DNA of 47,405 bases from Betaproteobacteria bacterium (GCA_025363435.1 JANYDY010000075.1:1-47405), one strand, 5' to 3'; positions 14,114 to 23,119 are shown, counted from the first letter of the stretch. Notes: a model not told the origin generated them from the letters alone. Translations and numbers: made by a program.

Positions 14114-16434
14114 GCGAAATTTTTCACCGTCTGAACAATACCGCGGGGCGCGCAACCCCGGGCCTGACAAGGCGTGGCTTTCTGATCGGCATGGCTGCCG
14201 GATCGGCGGTATTCGGCTTTGCCGGTGCCGCTTTGCAGGCCGCTAAAGGCGGGAAGACCGGGCAGGTGCCAGGGCAGACGCCTGCGGGATTCGAGCCGAC
14301 CGTGTGGTACCACATTGATGCGCAGGGCATCGTCACCATCAATATCAACAGAGCCGAAATGGGCCAGCATGTCGGCACCGCGCTGGCGCGGATCGTCGCC
14401 GAGGAACTGGAGGCCGACTGGAACAGCGTGCGGCTGCGTTATGTTGATGTCGAGCCGAAATACGCCCCCTTTGTCACCGGTGGCAGCTGGTCGGTGTTCA
14501 ACTCCTACTATCCGCTCAGTCGCGCCGGCGCGGCCGGGCGCATCGCGCTGGTCGAGGCGGGGGCAAAGCTGCTCTCTGCCGCGCCGGCCAACTGCGTTGC
14601 GCGCAATGGACGGGTGATCGGCCCGGCCGGCGAAATCAGCTATGGCGAGATTGTCGCGCGCGGGGATCTGTTGCGGACCTTGAGCGCGGCGGAAGTTGCG
14701 GCCCTGCCGCTCAAGCCGGCCGCTCAGCGGCGATTGCTCGCGCGCGAAACGCGCGCCATCGACATTCCCGACAAGACCAATGGCAAGGCGGTTTTCAGTA
14801 TCGATGTCAGAGTGGGTGGAATGGTTTTTGGTCGCCCGCTCGCCCCGCCTACCCGCAATGGTGCGGCAGTATCTGCCATTGACGACAGTGCGGCCAAGGC
14901 CGTGCCGGGCTATTTGCAGACGGTGCGCATCAAGGACCCGTCGCTGGTGGTCGATGGTTATGTCGTAGTGCTGGCCGAAAACTGGATGGCGGCAATGGCC
15001 GCGAGCGAGAAAGTCAAAGTCACCTGGACCGCGGGCAAGACCGCGGCGGTCACCTCGGAAAAGCTCGCCGAATTCGGGCGCGCGCAGATCGCCGATCAGG
15101 CGGCCGGCACCTATGTCATCAATGACGAAGGCTTTGATCATGCGGTTTCGAGTGCGGCCAGGACGCTGGAACGCAACTATTCCACCAGCCTGCTGATGCA
15201 TTTCCAGATGGAGCCGCTGAGTGCGATTGCCCGCCAGACCGAAGGCGGACATTGGGAACTGCATTCGGGCAGTCAGTGGCAATCGCTGTCGCTGCCCGTC
15301 CTGTCGAAAAGCCTCGGCGTACCGGAAGATCGCATCCACATGAAGACCTATCTTCTGGGCGGCGGCTTTGGCCGGCGGCTCAATGATGACTTCGTGTTGA
15401 TGGCGGCGCTGGCGGCGAAAGCCTCGGGCAAGACGGTCAAGCTGATGTTCACCCGCGAGGATGACTGCCTGATCACCTCCGGGCGCACGCCGTCGGTGCA
15501 GAAGCTGCGCGCCGCGATCACGCCCGACAAAACGATTGCCGCCTTCGAGCATCATGTCGCGGCCGGTTGGGCCACCGAGGTGATCGCGCCCGCTCTGCTG
15601 GCGAAGGGCGTGGGCGGCAAGCTCTACGATCCTTTCGTGGTGCTCGGCGCGGAAACCTGGTACGAATTCGGCAAGATACGTCTGCGGTCGATGTCGAACA
15701 CGCTGGTGAATAACACCTACCGCACCGGCTGGCAGCGCGGCGTCGGATCGGGGTTCATGAACTTCGGGATCGAGAGCTTTGTTGACGAGCTGGCGCGTGA
15801 GATCGGCCAGGATCCGGTTGCCTTCCGGCTTGCGCATCTGCGCGGCAAGGGCAAGAACGCCGGCGCGCCGGACCGTTCCGATGGCGGGGCGCTGCGACAA
15901 GCGGCGGTGCTCAAGCGCGTGGTCGAGTTGAGCGGCTACGGCAAGCGGCGACTGCCGGCCGACACCGCGCTTGGAATTGCCACCACCACCGGTCAGGAAC
16001 GCGAAATGCCTACCTGGATCGCCTGTGCTGCCCAGGTGCACGTCGATCGCAAGAGCGGAGTGATTCAGTGCCAGAAGCTGACCCTCGTCATCGACTGCGG
16101 CACGGTGATACACCCCGACGGCGCGCTCGCGCAGGCGCAGGGCGGCGCGTTGTTCGGGTTGAGCATCGCGCTGCATGAAGGCGCCCGTTTTGAAAACGGT
16201 CAGGTTGCCGATCGCAACCTTGACAGCTATACGCCGCTCAGAATGCGCGACGTGCCGGAAATGCAGATCGAGTTTGCGCGGAACACCTACCGCCCGATGC
16301 CAATGGGCGAGCCGCCGTTGACCGTCGTGGCCCCGGCGATCGCCAATGCAATTTTCAACGCGGTCGGGGTGCGGCTGCGCGAATTGCCGCTTCGGCCGCA
16401 GGCTGTGCTGGCGGCCCTGCAGAGCCGAACATGA
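14110..16434 (+). CDS. Tat-exported molybdopterin-binding large subunit (second IorB-like enzyme)
   Basis: The 774-residue protein has a twin-arginine signal (LTRRGFLIGMAAG), the cofactor-binding GGGFGRRLNDDFVL near residue 417 and the catalytic-glutamate motif MGEPPLTVVAPAI near 735. With the upstream triheme cytochrome and [2Fe-2S] subunit it forms a three-component dehydrogenase. This is like aldehyde dehydrogenases of acetic-acid bacteria or nicotinate hydroxylase, where electrons leave through cytochrome c rather than FAD. The start at 14110 overlaps the preceding stop; a frame open from 14035 would run through the small-subunit gene. The substrate is unknown. Confidence 0.88.
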   Translation: MSEIFHRLNNTAGRATPGLTRRGFLIGMAAGSAVFGFAGAALQAAKGGKTGQVPGQTPAGFEPTVWYHIDAQGIVTININRAEMGQHVGTALARIVAEELEADWNSVRLRYVDVEPKYAPFVTGGSWSVFNSYYPLSRAGAAGRIALVEAGAKLLSAAPANCVARNGRVIGPAGEISYGEIVARGDLLRTLSAAEVAALPLKPAAQRRLLARETRAIDIPDKTNGKAVFSIDVRVGGMVFGRPLAPPTRNGAAVSAIDDSAAKAVPGYLQTVRIKDPSLVVDGYVVVLAENWMAAMAASEKVKVTWTAGKTAAVTSEKLAEFGRAQIADQAAGTYVINDEGFDHAVSSAARTLERNYSTSLLMHFQMEPLSAIARQTEGGHWELHSGSQWQSLSLPVLSKSLGVPEDRIHMKTYLLGGGFGRRLNDDFVLMAALAAKASGKTVKLMFTREDDCLITSGRTPSVQKLRAAITPDKTIAAFEHHVAAGWATEVIAPALLAKGVGGKLYDPFVVLGAETWYEFGKIRLRSMSNTLVNNTYRTGWQRGVGSGFMNFGIESFVDELAREIGQDPVAFRLAHLRGKGKNAGAPDRSDGGALRQAAVLKRVVELSGYGKRRLPADTALGIATTTGQEREMPTWIACAAQVHVDRKSGVIQCQKLTLVIDCGTVIHPDGALAQAQGGALFGLSIALHEGARFENGQVADRNLDSYTPLRMRDVPEMQIEFARNTYRPMPMGEPPLTVVAPAIANAIFNAVGVRLRELPLRPQAVLAALQSRT

Positions 16435-16567
16435 CGCCTGTCCTCACCGCGCCGCAATAAACGGTGTCGGAACGAATTAATTTTTCATCGACCAAAAATA
16501 ATCGACTCCGAGCCCATGTGTTTCCCTCGCGGCAAACTGCGACTGGAGGAAATCGACACCAGGCGAA

Positions 16568-16596
16568 GGCCACGGATTCAAAACGAATCCGTGGCC
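16568..16596. repeat. Perfect 12-bp hairpin after the second hydroxylase operon
   Basis: GGCCACGGATTC and GAATCCGTGGCC flank the loop AAAAC. It lies 134 bases after the large-subunit gene and 30 bases after the end of the convergent lipoprotein gene. There is no U-run on either strand, so it is not a textbook intrinsic terminator. It may protect a 3' end, bind a protein, or act as a Rho-independent stop of weak type. Confidence 0.55.
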
Positions 16597-16625
16597 GCCC
16601 GCGCGGGGTAATACTGCTGTAAAGC

Positions 16626-16832
16626 TTAGTAGCGGCGCGGGTTGTCCGGGTAGCGATCCTGGGTATTGCGAACGCCGTCGCCGTCGCGATCACGATCCGC
16701 GCGGTTGGGAATACCATCGCGATCGCGATCGCCACGCGCCTCGCCACGGTATTCGCCATGACGCGGCGGCTCGGCGACCACACAGCCGGCCAGCATGCTG
16801 CTAACGACGAGAAATGCTGCAAGTATTTTCAT
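16626..16832 (-). CDS. Small lipoprotein with calcium-binding-type Asp repeats
   Basis: The 68-residue protein has a lipoprotein signal with lipobox LAGC (MKILAAFLVVSSMLAGC). The mature part consists largely of DRDRDGIPNRADRDRDGDG-type sequence, the D-x-D-x-D-G pattern of thrombospondin type 3 repeats, ending in NTQDRYPDNP. Such repeats usually bind calcium. An AGGAGG site lies a few bases before the ATG at 16832; the frame is open from 16928 but the upstream part lacks a ribosome site. Function beyond an outer-membrane or periplasmic calcium-binding tag is unknown. Confidence 0.72.
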   Translation of the reverse strand: MKILAAFLVVSSMLAGCVVAEPPRHGEYRGEARGDRDRDGIPNRADRDRDGDGVRNTQDRYPDNPRRY

Positions 16833-17194
16833 ATGTCCTCCTAGACAATCAAGAATGCTGTTCACAAAGTTGGCGGCACGCCAACAATTGATGCCATTGG
16901 CGCAAACACGCAGAGCAAAATTTTTCATCGGGTTCTACGAACTGTCTTTTTGACGCATATCAGTAACAACGTCTGTGCGTTGACGCACCCACCTCCGGCT
17001 TCGAAATGATCGCCCGCGGCGCAGCTATGCGCGGCATCGAACAGAAAAAGCCTGCTGCTTGTTTGTAGCATCGACTCCAATTGCTGCAACCCGGATGGCG
17101 ACCGGCGTTCGCATCGAACTGCCGCCGCACAAAGCAAAGCGGCCGATTAAATGAAATCGACCGCTCCCCTGTCAATTGAACCGGAGGACGAAAA
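16833..17194. other. Intergenic region between divergent secreted-protein genes
   Basis: The 362 bases separate the minus-strand lipoprotein from the plus-strand secreted protein. They contain a 7-bp inverted repeat (GTTGGCG, GCA, CGCCAAC at 16869-16885) that could be an operator for either promoter. Short frames here show no family resemblance. Confidence 0.4.
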
Positions 17195-18202
17195 ATGCGC
17201 TACCGACTTATTGCGATGTTGATGCTGTTGTGTTCGCCAGCAGTGGCCCCCGCACAGATAAACGTCGATATCGGGCTTCCCGGCATAAACATCGGGATCA
17301 ACCTGTACGACTATCCCGAAATGGTTCCGGTGCCGGGCTATCCGGTTTACTACTCGCCGCGCATGGATACGAACTATTTCTTTTACGACGGCATGTACTG
17401 GGTCTATCAGAATGACGATTGGTACGCGAGCTCCTGGTACAACGGCCCGTGGGGACGCGTCTACCCTGAATACGTGCCGCTTTACGTGCTGCGCATTCCC
17501 GTACGCTACTACCGGCAACCGCCTCAGTACTTTCGCGGCTGGCAGCGCGATGAGCCGCCGCGCTGGGGCGAGCATTGGGGCCGCGACTGGGATCAACGCC
17601 GCAGCGGCTGGGATCGCTGGGACCGCCGCTCGGCGCCCTCGCCTGCGCCACTGCCGGTTTATCAGCGCAATTATTCGGGCAATCGCTATCCGCGTGGCGA
17701 GCAGCAGCGCGAGATACACGACCGCAATTATCAGTACAAGCCGAGAGACCCGGTAGTGCGCGACTACTATGAGCAGCGCAAAGGCCGGGGCGCACCCGCA
17801 GCCGCCGAACGCGGCAAGCAGGCAGAATCGCCGCAACAGGGACAGCGCGCGGAAACAAACCAGCGACCACAACAGTCACCGCAAACGCAGCAGGGCGGTC
17901 GCGATGCAACACGCCCGGAGCCGCAAGAACAGAAAAGGGAAACACAGAACAGGGCCGCCCCGGCTGAACGCACAAAACAGACGGAGCCCGAGCAGAAAAA
18001 CCAGCGGCAGGAAGCGCCCTCACGTCCGCAGCAGTCACAGCCGCCGCAACAAAACGGCCGTGACGCGGCGCGCTCGCAGTCATCGCAAGAGCGTGAAAAG
18101 TCATCTCAAGGTAGAGACAGCTCACGTGAATCCGAACGCGGCAAGGGTCAGGACAGAGAGCGCGAGAAAAACGACGAGCGCGGTCAGGAGCGCAATCGGT
18201 AG
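17195..18202 (+). CDS. Secreted Tyr/Trp-rich protein with long Gln/Arg/Glu-rich disordered tail
   Basis: The 335-residue protein starts with a signal peptide (cleavage near APAQ), after GGAGGACGAAAA upstream of the ATG. Residues 25-150 are rich in Tyr, Trp and Pro (NYFFYDGMYWVYQNDDWYASSWYNGPW), a sequence type I recall from uncharacterised betaproteobacterial exported proteins. From about residue 170 to the end it is low complexity, dominated by Q, R, E, P and S (repeated PQQ, RDAAR and ERGK-like units), and surely disordered. A role in the envelope or in binding nucleic acid or polyphosphate is possible, but nothing in the sequence decides it. Confidence 0.7.
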   Translation: MRYRLIAMLMLLCSPAVAPAQINVDIGLPGINIGINLYDYPEMVPVPGYPVYYSPRMDTNYFFYDGMYWVYQNDDWYASSWYNGPWGRVYPEYVPLYVLRIPVRYYRQPPQYFRGWQRDEPPRWGEHWGRDWDQRRSGWDRWDRRSAPSPAPLPVYQRNYSGNRYPRGEQQREIHDRNYQYKPRDPVVRDYYEQRKGRGAPAAAERGKQAESPQQGQRAETNQRPQQSPQTQQGGRDATRPEPQEQKRETQNRAAPAERTKQTEPEQKNQRQEAPSRPQQSQPPQQNGRDAARSQSSQEREKSSQGRDSSRESERGKGQDREREKNDERGQERNR

Positions 18203-18312
18203 TAACCTGCTGCATCAATAAAATCGGCCGGGCGGCATACCGTTGAGCATGGTCGTCATGCGCAAGGCGGGAAATTTCATTTGAATTGAGTCAAGGCCGG
18301 TTTATTCGCGGC

Positions 18313-18651
18313 TCAGGGCGGCAAGCAGGCATTTTTTGACCACCTGACCGCATATACGAACATGGCTATTCCCGCCAGCAGCGGCCCCAACCCGAACACG
18401 CCGATCAGACCGCAGAGGTTGCCTGCGGTTTCTACAGAACACGCCGCCCAGATGCCCATAGCGGTGCCGATGACATAAGTCACGACCGCAACGATTGCTA
18501 CGCCGAGAAAGTACATCGCAATGGATGGATGCCGCTTCGGCTCGGCCGCATCGCGATACCGAAAGTAGAAAAAGATCACCGCAAACCCGCCGGCAAAAAA
18601 CGCCACCGGGCCCGCCGTCATGAGTTGTCCGACAATCAGGGTCGCAGTCAT
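18313..18651 (-). CDS. Small integral membrane protein of unknown function
   Basis: The 112-residue protein has three clear hydrophobic segments (about residues 8-30, 44-68 and 80-103), with a charged loop YRDAAEPKRHP between the first and second. No catalytic motif is visible and I do not recognise the family. No strong ribosome site precedes the ATG. It lies 74 bases upstream of the Bug gene's 3' end on the same strand, with no evident functional link. Confidence 0.5.
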   Translation of the reverse strand: MTATLIVGQLMTAGPVAFFAGGFAVIFFYFRYRDAAEPKRHPSIAMYFLGVAIVAVVTYVIGTAMGIWAACSVETAGNLCGLIGVFGLGPLLAGIAMFVYAVRWSKNACLPP

Positions 18652-18725
18652 TTAAGCGATGACTGCTGGCGACAATTCACTCCGACCTCATATATACATA
18701 GGGCTTGCACTTGTCTCCGCTCCCG

Positions 18726-19703
18726 TCATTCCAGCTTGAAACCGGTAGTCTTAATAAAGCCGGCCCATCGATCTTTTTCTGCTGCAAGCCATAGTCCCAT
18801 CTCCTGCGGCGTGTTGGTCTGCGGCACAGTCGCCTGCACGGAAAGTTTTTCACGGATATCGGGCTGAACGAGAATGCGCGCCATTTCCGCATTAATCTTG
18901 TTGACGATCTCCGGCGGCGTATTCGCGGGCGCCAGCGCACCCTGCCAGGAACCGGTGATAAAACCTTCGAGCCCGGGCGACTCGGCCACCACCGGAATCG
19001 CCGGCAACGCGGGATCGCGCTGCGCACTCGATACTGCAAGCAGCCTCAGCCGGCCGGCTTTCACCTGCGGCAGTGTTTGCAGCATGCCTATGAACAGCAT
19101 GTGGCCTTCGCCCATGACAACGAGGTTGAGGGCGGCACCCGACACCGGGATATAAACCCAGTTGATGCCACTGCGGTGCGCAAACATCATGGCCGCGAGG
19201 TGCGAAGCGCTGCCGAGTGCCACCGGCGCGTTGATCTGGCCGGGGCGCGCCTTGGCAAACGCGATCAGTTCTTTCACCGAGCGCGCCGGCACGCTCGGAT
19301 GCGTTGACAAGCCGTGCGGTGAATACGTGAGGGAAGTGACCGGCGCAAAATCGCGCAGAATGTCGAACGGAAGTTTTGGGTAAAGACTGGGGCTGATCGC
19401 GATGTTGGCGACGTCCATCAGCAGCAATGTGTAACCATCGGGTGCAGCGCGCACCACCATTTCAGCGCCGATGTGTCCGTTTGCGCCGGGCCGGTTGTCC
19501 ACAACCACCCGTTGCCCCCAGGCTTCCGTAAGCTTCGCAGCGATCAAACGCGCGAGGATGTCGCTGGTGCCGCCCGGCGGATTGGGCACGATGATACGGA
19601 CAGGCTTGGCGGGATATGCCTGCGCGCAGACCCCTCCGGCATGAAGCGCCAGGGCAGCGATAATCGTCAGAACAAAAATAGACCGGTTCTTTTCTAAAAT
19701 CAC
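18726..19703 (-). CDS. Bug/TctC-family periplasmic solute-binding protein
   Basis: The protein shows the family opening YPAKPVRIIVPNPPGGTSDILAR, then VVVDNRPGANGHIGAE and DGYTLLLMD. A signal peptide (IFVLTIIAALALHAGGVCA) ends just before AQAYPAK. The best start is GTG at 19703, six bases after GGGGGAG, giving 325 residues; the frame is open to 19835 but the extra residues do not look like a signal peptide. It stands alone near the right end of the apparent insertion, without a recognisable enzyme partner. The ligand is unknown. Confidence 0.82.
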   Translation of the reverse strand: MILEKNRSIFVLTIIAALALHAGGVCAQAYPAKPVRIIVPNPPGGTSDILARLIAAKLTEAWGQRVVVDNRPGANGHIGAEMVVRAAPDGYTLLLMDVANIAISPSLYPKLPFDILRDFAPVTSLTYSPHGLSTHPSVPARSVKELIAFAKARPGQINAPVALGSASHLAAMMFAHRSGINWVYIPVSGAALNLVVMGEGHMLFIGMLQTLPQVKAGRLRLLAVSSAQRDPALPAIPVVAESPGLEGFITGSWQGALAPANTPPEIVNKINAEMARILVQPDIREKLSVQATVPQTNTPQEMGLWLAAEKDRWAGFIKTTGFKLE

Positions 19704-19855
19704 GATGACTCCCCCGCTTTTTTGAAATAGTGTAACCCTTGAAACAATTGTGGTCGCACTCATTTGTTTTCCACGAGTAACTTCAACTGCTCGCCCTTTC
19801 CATAACTGTCCTGCCGTTTGAACGGTCGCCCGCATTTTGACGGCGGGCGGTGCGG

Positions 19856-20119
19856 TTAGTCAGAATGTGCGGCTGCGGTAGCGGTCACATTTGTGACCAC
19901 TGCCGCTCTCTGCACAACGTTACAGACCTCATCACCCGCGCAGCTTATTCTGTGATTACCCTTGTTCGCTTTCGATTTGCCCGATTTATCCTCCGGCAGC
20001 ACAAACCCGATTGATCGCCCGGGCGGCAATTCGGGCGGCGTCATCAATTGGCGTATAGCGGAAAGTATTTCGATGATAGTTTCGTCCTGCGAATCGATGC
20101 GTTGATGGCATCGCTGATC
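19856..20119 (-). pseudogene. 3' remnant of an ORF6N-domain (phage-type) gene
   Basis: In the frame ending at 19856 the minus strand encodes DSQDETIIEILSAIRQLM followed by TPPELPPGRSIGF. This matches the conserved C-terminal end I recall from ORF6N/Rha-type phage proteins (pattern DExI...AIRqLMxPPe...rxIGF). The N-terminal domain is missing: the sequence upstream runs directly into the radC stop 25 bases away. It is therefore a truncated relic rather than a complete gene. An apparent 122-codon frame here begins inside radC and has no ribosome site. Confidence 0.6.
19875..19906. repeat. Imperfect 14-bp inverted repeat
   Basis: The arms GCGGTAGCGGTCAC and GTGACCACTGCCGC differ at two positions around a short A/T-rich centre. 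It lies near the 3' end of the ORF6N-like remnant, upstream of the Bug gene promoter region on the minus strand. It could be an operator or a mobile-element end. Confidence 0.45.
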
Positions 20120-20144
20120 TGCGAGGACAGTATTGCTTTTGTTG

Positions 20145-20819
20145 TTATAGCAACCCCCGTTCCGCAAACGACAACACACCGCCGCCGGCGACGATGAAAT
20201 GGTCGAGCACGCGCACGTCAACAAGCGCCAACGCCTGCTTCAGTGCCTGCGTCAGTGTTTCATCGGCGTGGCTGGGTTCTGCCACACCGGAAGGATGGTT
20301 GTGCGCGAGGATCACTGCGCCGGCGTTGTGATAGAGCACACGCTTCACGACCTCGCGCGGGTAAACACTCGTCTGCGTCAGCGTGCCGCGAAACAGTTCT
20401 TCGGTTTCGATCACGCGGTTTTGCGAATCGAGAAACAATACGACGAAAACTTCATGCGGCAAACTTTGCATTTTCAGACGCAGAAAATCGCGCACCGCCG
20501 ACGGCGAACTGAGCGCGTTGCCGCTGGAGAGTTTTTCGCGCAAGGCGCGGCGCGCCATTTCGATCACCGCCTGCAATTGTGCGAACTTCGCCGGGCCGAC
20601 ACCGGGCAGTCGGCACAATTCCTGTTCGCTGGCTGCGCACAATGCCGACAGCGTACCGAATTCATTCAGCAGATCGCGCGCAAGATCGACGGCACTTTTG
20701 CCGCTGACGCCGATGCGCAGAAAAATCGCCAGCAATTCGGCATCAGACAATGCGGCCGGCCCTTTGGCGAGCAGTTTTTCGCGCGGCCGGTCGTCCACCG
20801 GCCAATCGGTAATCGTCAT
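20145..20819 (-). CDS. radC: RadC-family JAB/MPN metalloprotein
   Basis: The 224-residue protein has a helix-hairpin-helix-like N-terminal half ([18 protein letters not shown]) and a C-terminal JAMM domain with [15 protein letters not shown], the H-x-H-x10-D zinc site. Once called a DNA-repair protein, its true function remains unclear. The ATG at 20819 is preceded by GGAGGA; the frame extends to 20840. It diverges from coaBC. Downstream, instead of the expected rpmB, an ORF6N-like remnant starts 25 bases after the stop, and a decayed copy of part of this gene lies at 12017-12096. Confidence 0.93.
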   Translation of the reverse strand: MTITDWPVDDRPREKLLAKGPAALSDAELLAIFLRIGVSGKSAVDLARDLLNEFGTLSALCAASEQELCRLPGVGPAKFAQLQAVIEMARRALREKLSSGNALSSPSAVRDFLRLKMQSLPHEVFVVLFLDSQNRVIETEELFRGTLTQTSVYPREVVKRVLYHNAGAVILAHNHPSGVAEPSHADETLTQALKQALALVDVRVLDHFIVAGGGVLSFAERGLL

Positions 20820-20984
20820 CGTTTCCTCCATTGCCTGCATGGCTGTGCATTTAACTCGCGAAGGTCCGATTGCGCTGTCAGCCTAATGGCATAGTCCTGC
20901 CTGACCGCTGCAAATGCCGCGTTTTGTGCAGGGCAGTAATTGGTTTACACTTGCAGTCCGTTTTTGGCAGAACAGTCTGAATTC

Positions 20985-22190
20985 ATGGCACAAACGCGCA
21001 ACAGACGAATCGTCCTCGGCATCACCGGCGGCATCGCCGCCTACAAGGCCGCCGAGCTCGTGCGCCTGCTCATCAAAGACGGCAGCGAGGTGCAGGTGGT
21101 AATGACGCAGGCGGCCTGCGGCTTTATCACGCCGGCGACGCTGCAGGCACTGTCCGGCAAGCCGGTGTTCACCGACCTGTGGGACAGCCGTGTTACCGAC
21201 GGTATGGCGCACATTGCGCTGTCGCGCGGCGCCGACGCAATTGTCATAGCACCCGCGTCGGCAAACTTCATGGCCAAGCTCGCTAACGGCTTGGCCGACG
21301 ATTTGCTCTCGACACTGTGCCTCGCGCGCGAATGCCCTTTAATGGTTGCACCGGCAATGAACCGCCAGATGTGGGAAAACAAGGCCACACAACGCAACGT
21401 TGCCCAGCTCGCACGCGACGGCGTTGCCATCCTCGGCCCCGCCAGCGGCGATCAGGCCTGCGGTGAAGTCGGCCTCGGCCGCATGCTCGAAGCGCAGCAG
21501 ATATTCGACGAGGTGCAATCGCAGCTCGCGCCTAAACTGCTCGCCGGCAAAAACGTCCTGATTACCGCGGGCCCGACCTTCGAGGCACTCGATCCGGTAC
21601 GCGGCATTACCAATCGTAGTTCCGGCAAGATGGGTTACGCGATTGCGCGCGCGGCACTCGATGCCGGCGCGAAAGTAACGCTGGTGTCCGGCCCCGTTCA
21701 TCTCGATGCGCCGGCGTCGGCACGCGTCGAACGCATCGACAGCGCCGCCGAAATGTTTGCTGCAGTGAAAAAACATGTGAAGTCCGCCGACATATTCATC
21801 GGCGTCGCCGCGGTGGCCGACTACCGGCCGGAACGCGTCAGCGCACAAAAAATCAAGAAAAAAGACGACGACATGTCGCTGCGGCTGGTGCAGAACCCCG
21901 ACATCCTCGCCTGGGTTGCCGCGCAACCAAAGCCGCCGTTTTGCGTCGGCTTCGCCGCAGAAAGCCAGAAGCTGAATGAATTCGCCGACGCCAAGCGTCG
22001 GCGCAAAAAAGTGCAATTGATGGTGGCGAATCTCGCCCAGCATGCAATCGGCGCCGATGATAATGAAGTCACCCTGCTCGACGACGCCGGCCTGCACAAA
22101 CTACCGCGCGCGCCGAAGACCGTAGTGGCGCGGCAAATCGTCGCCCACGTTGCCGCCCTCGGCACTGCAAGGCGGAAAACCAGAAAATAA
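20985..22190 (+). CDS. coaBC: Bifunctional phosphopantothenoylcysteine decarboxylase/phosphopantothenate-cysteine ligase
   Basis: The 401-residue protein joins the CoaC flavoprotein domain (GITGGIAAYKAAEL at the start, PAMNRQMW near residue 120, substrate-flap cysteine in ACGEVGLGRM near 160) to the CoaB ligase domain (LITAGPTFEALDPVRGITN from about 190). It makes 4'-phosphopantetheine for coenzyme A. ATG 20985 gives the conserved N-terminus; the frame is open from 20940. The 165-base divergent gap to radC presumably holds both promoters. The dut gene follows. Confidence 0.95.
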   Translation: MAQTRNRRIVLGITGGIAAYKAAELVRLLIKDGSEVQVVMTQAACGFITPATLQALSGKPVFTDLWDSRVTDGMAHIALSRGADAIVIAPASANFMAKLANGLADDLLSTLCLARECPLMVAPAMNRQMWENKATQRNVAQLARDGVAILGPASGDQACGEVGLGRMLEAQQIFDEVQSQLAPKLLAGKNVLITAGPTFEALDPVRGITNRSSGKMGYAIARAALDAGAKVTLVSGPVHLDAPASARVERIDSAAEMFAAVKKHVKSADIFIGVAAVADYRPERVSAQKIKKKDDDMSLRLVQNPDILAWVAAQPKPPFCVGFAAESQKLNEFADAKRRRKKVQLMVANLAQHAIGADDNEVTLLDDAGLHKLPRAPKTVVARQIVAHVAALGTARRKTRK

Positions 22191-22256
22191 CCGGCGCGGG
22201 TTACGCTGGAAATCCCGATCCGGTTTTTCTCTGCGCCCTCTGTGGTTGATGTAAAA

Positions 22257-22706
22257 ATGAAAAAACTCGACGTCAAAATTCTCGACCCGCGTTTGCGCGA
22301 TCAACTGCCGCAGTACGCGACTTCCGGTTCGGCGGGCCTCGATCTGCGCGCCTGCATCGACAAGCCGATTACGCTCACGCCCGGGCAAACCGAACTGGTG
22401 CCGACCGGCATCGCGATTCATCTCGACGATCCGGGCTACGCGGCGATCGTGCTGCCGCGCTCGGGCCTCGGCCACAAACACGGCATCGTGCTCGGCAATC
22501 TGGTCGGCCTGATCGATTCGGATTATCAGGGCCAGATCTTCATCTCGACGTGGAACCGCGGCAACACGGCTTTTGTGCTCAATCCGATGGAACGCCTCGC
22601 CCAACTGGTGGTGGTGCCGGTGGCGCAGGTCGAACTCAATGTAGTCGAAGAGTTCGCCGCGAGTTCGCGCGGCGCCGGCGGCTTCGGCAGCACCGGCAAG
22701 CATTGA
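22257..22706 (+). CDS. dut: Deoxyuridine 5'-triphosphate nucleotidohydrolase
   Basis: The 149-residue protein contains the five trimeric dUTPase motifs: [38 protein letters not shown] and [10 protein letters not shown] at the end. It hydrolyses dUTP to dUMP and pyrophosphate. ATG 22257 gives the usual [10 protein letters not shown] start; another in-frame ATG lies at 22242. Its stop overlaps the TTG start of the downstream cbiX-like gene. The coaBC-dut pairing is widely conserved. Confidence 0.95.
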   Translation: MKKLDVKILDPRLRDQLPQYATSGSAGLDLRACIDKPITLTPGQTELVPTGIAIHLDDPGYAAIVLPRSGLGHKHGIVLGNLVGLIDSDYQGQIFISTWNRGNTAFVLNPMERLAQLVVVPVAQVELNVVEEFAASSRGAGGFGSTGKH

Positions 22707-23119
22707 GCGATACGGCTTTGACCGCACCCGCCGCAGAACCCGCTCTGGTATTGTTCGCACACGGCGCGCGCGACCCGCGATGGGCTGAACCGTTCGAGCG
22801 CATTCAAGCGGCAATACGCGCACGGCGCCCCGGCACCGTGGTGGAAATGGCGTTTCTCGAATTGATGCAACCGGCGCTCGCCGATGCAATCGCCAAACTG
22901 GTTGCCGACGGTCAACGCCGCATCACCATCGCGCCCCTGTTCATGGCGCAGGGCGGCCATTTGCGCAACGATCTGCCCAAACTGCTCGATTCGATCCGCG
23001 CGCAACACGCCGGTGTCGATATAAACGTGCTGCCGGCGGTGGGCGACGTCGAAACAATTTTGAACGCAATCGCCGACTGGCTGGTCACAGCAGCACTGGT
23101 CACCGATTTGCCGCGCTGA
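22703..23119 (+). CDS. cbiX: Sirohydrochlorin chelatase, short CbiX type
   Basis: The 138-residue protein begins near [21 protein letters not shown], whose histidine is the metal-insertion residue of the CbiX/SirB family. A second histidine in [17 protein letters not shown] completes the site. Short CbiX proteins of this length form homodimers that insert cobalt or iron into sirohydrochlorin. The only start consistent with the N-terminus is TTG 22703, which overlaps the dut stop (TTGA). Together with CobA at 27.2-28.0 kb it could make siroheme for NirB; this link is inference from proximity. Confidence 0.85.
   Translation: MSDTALTAPAAEPALVLFAHGARDPRWAEPFERIQAAIRARRPGTVVEMAFLELMQPALADAIAKLVADGQRRITIAPLFMAQGGHLRNDLPKLLDSIRAQHAGVDINVLPAVGDVETILNAIADWLVTAALVTDLPR

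Noticed and set aside
14050-16176. 708-codon minus-strand frame opposite the second hydroxylase large subunit
   Set aside because: Same reasons: an antisense shadow of a recognised gene in high-GC DNA.
16925-17175. Small minus-strand frames in the gap before the Q/R-rich protein
   Set aside because: No ribosome sites and overlapping alternative frames of equal quality; nothing supports coding.
19856-20224. 122-codon minus-strand frame as a complete gene
   Set aside because: Its first part lies inside radC in another frame without a start signal; only the C-terminal part resembles ORF6N proteins, so it is treated as a remnant.
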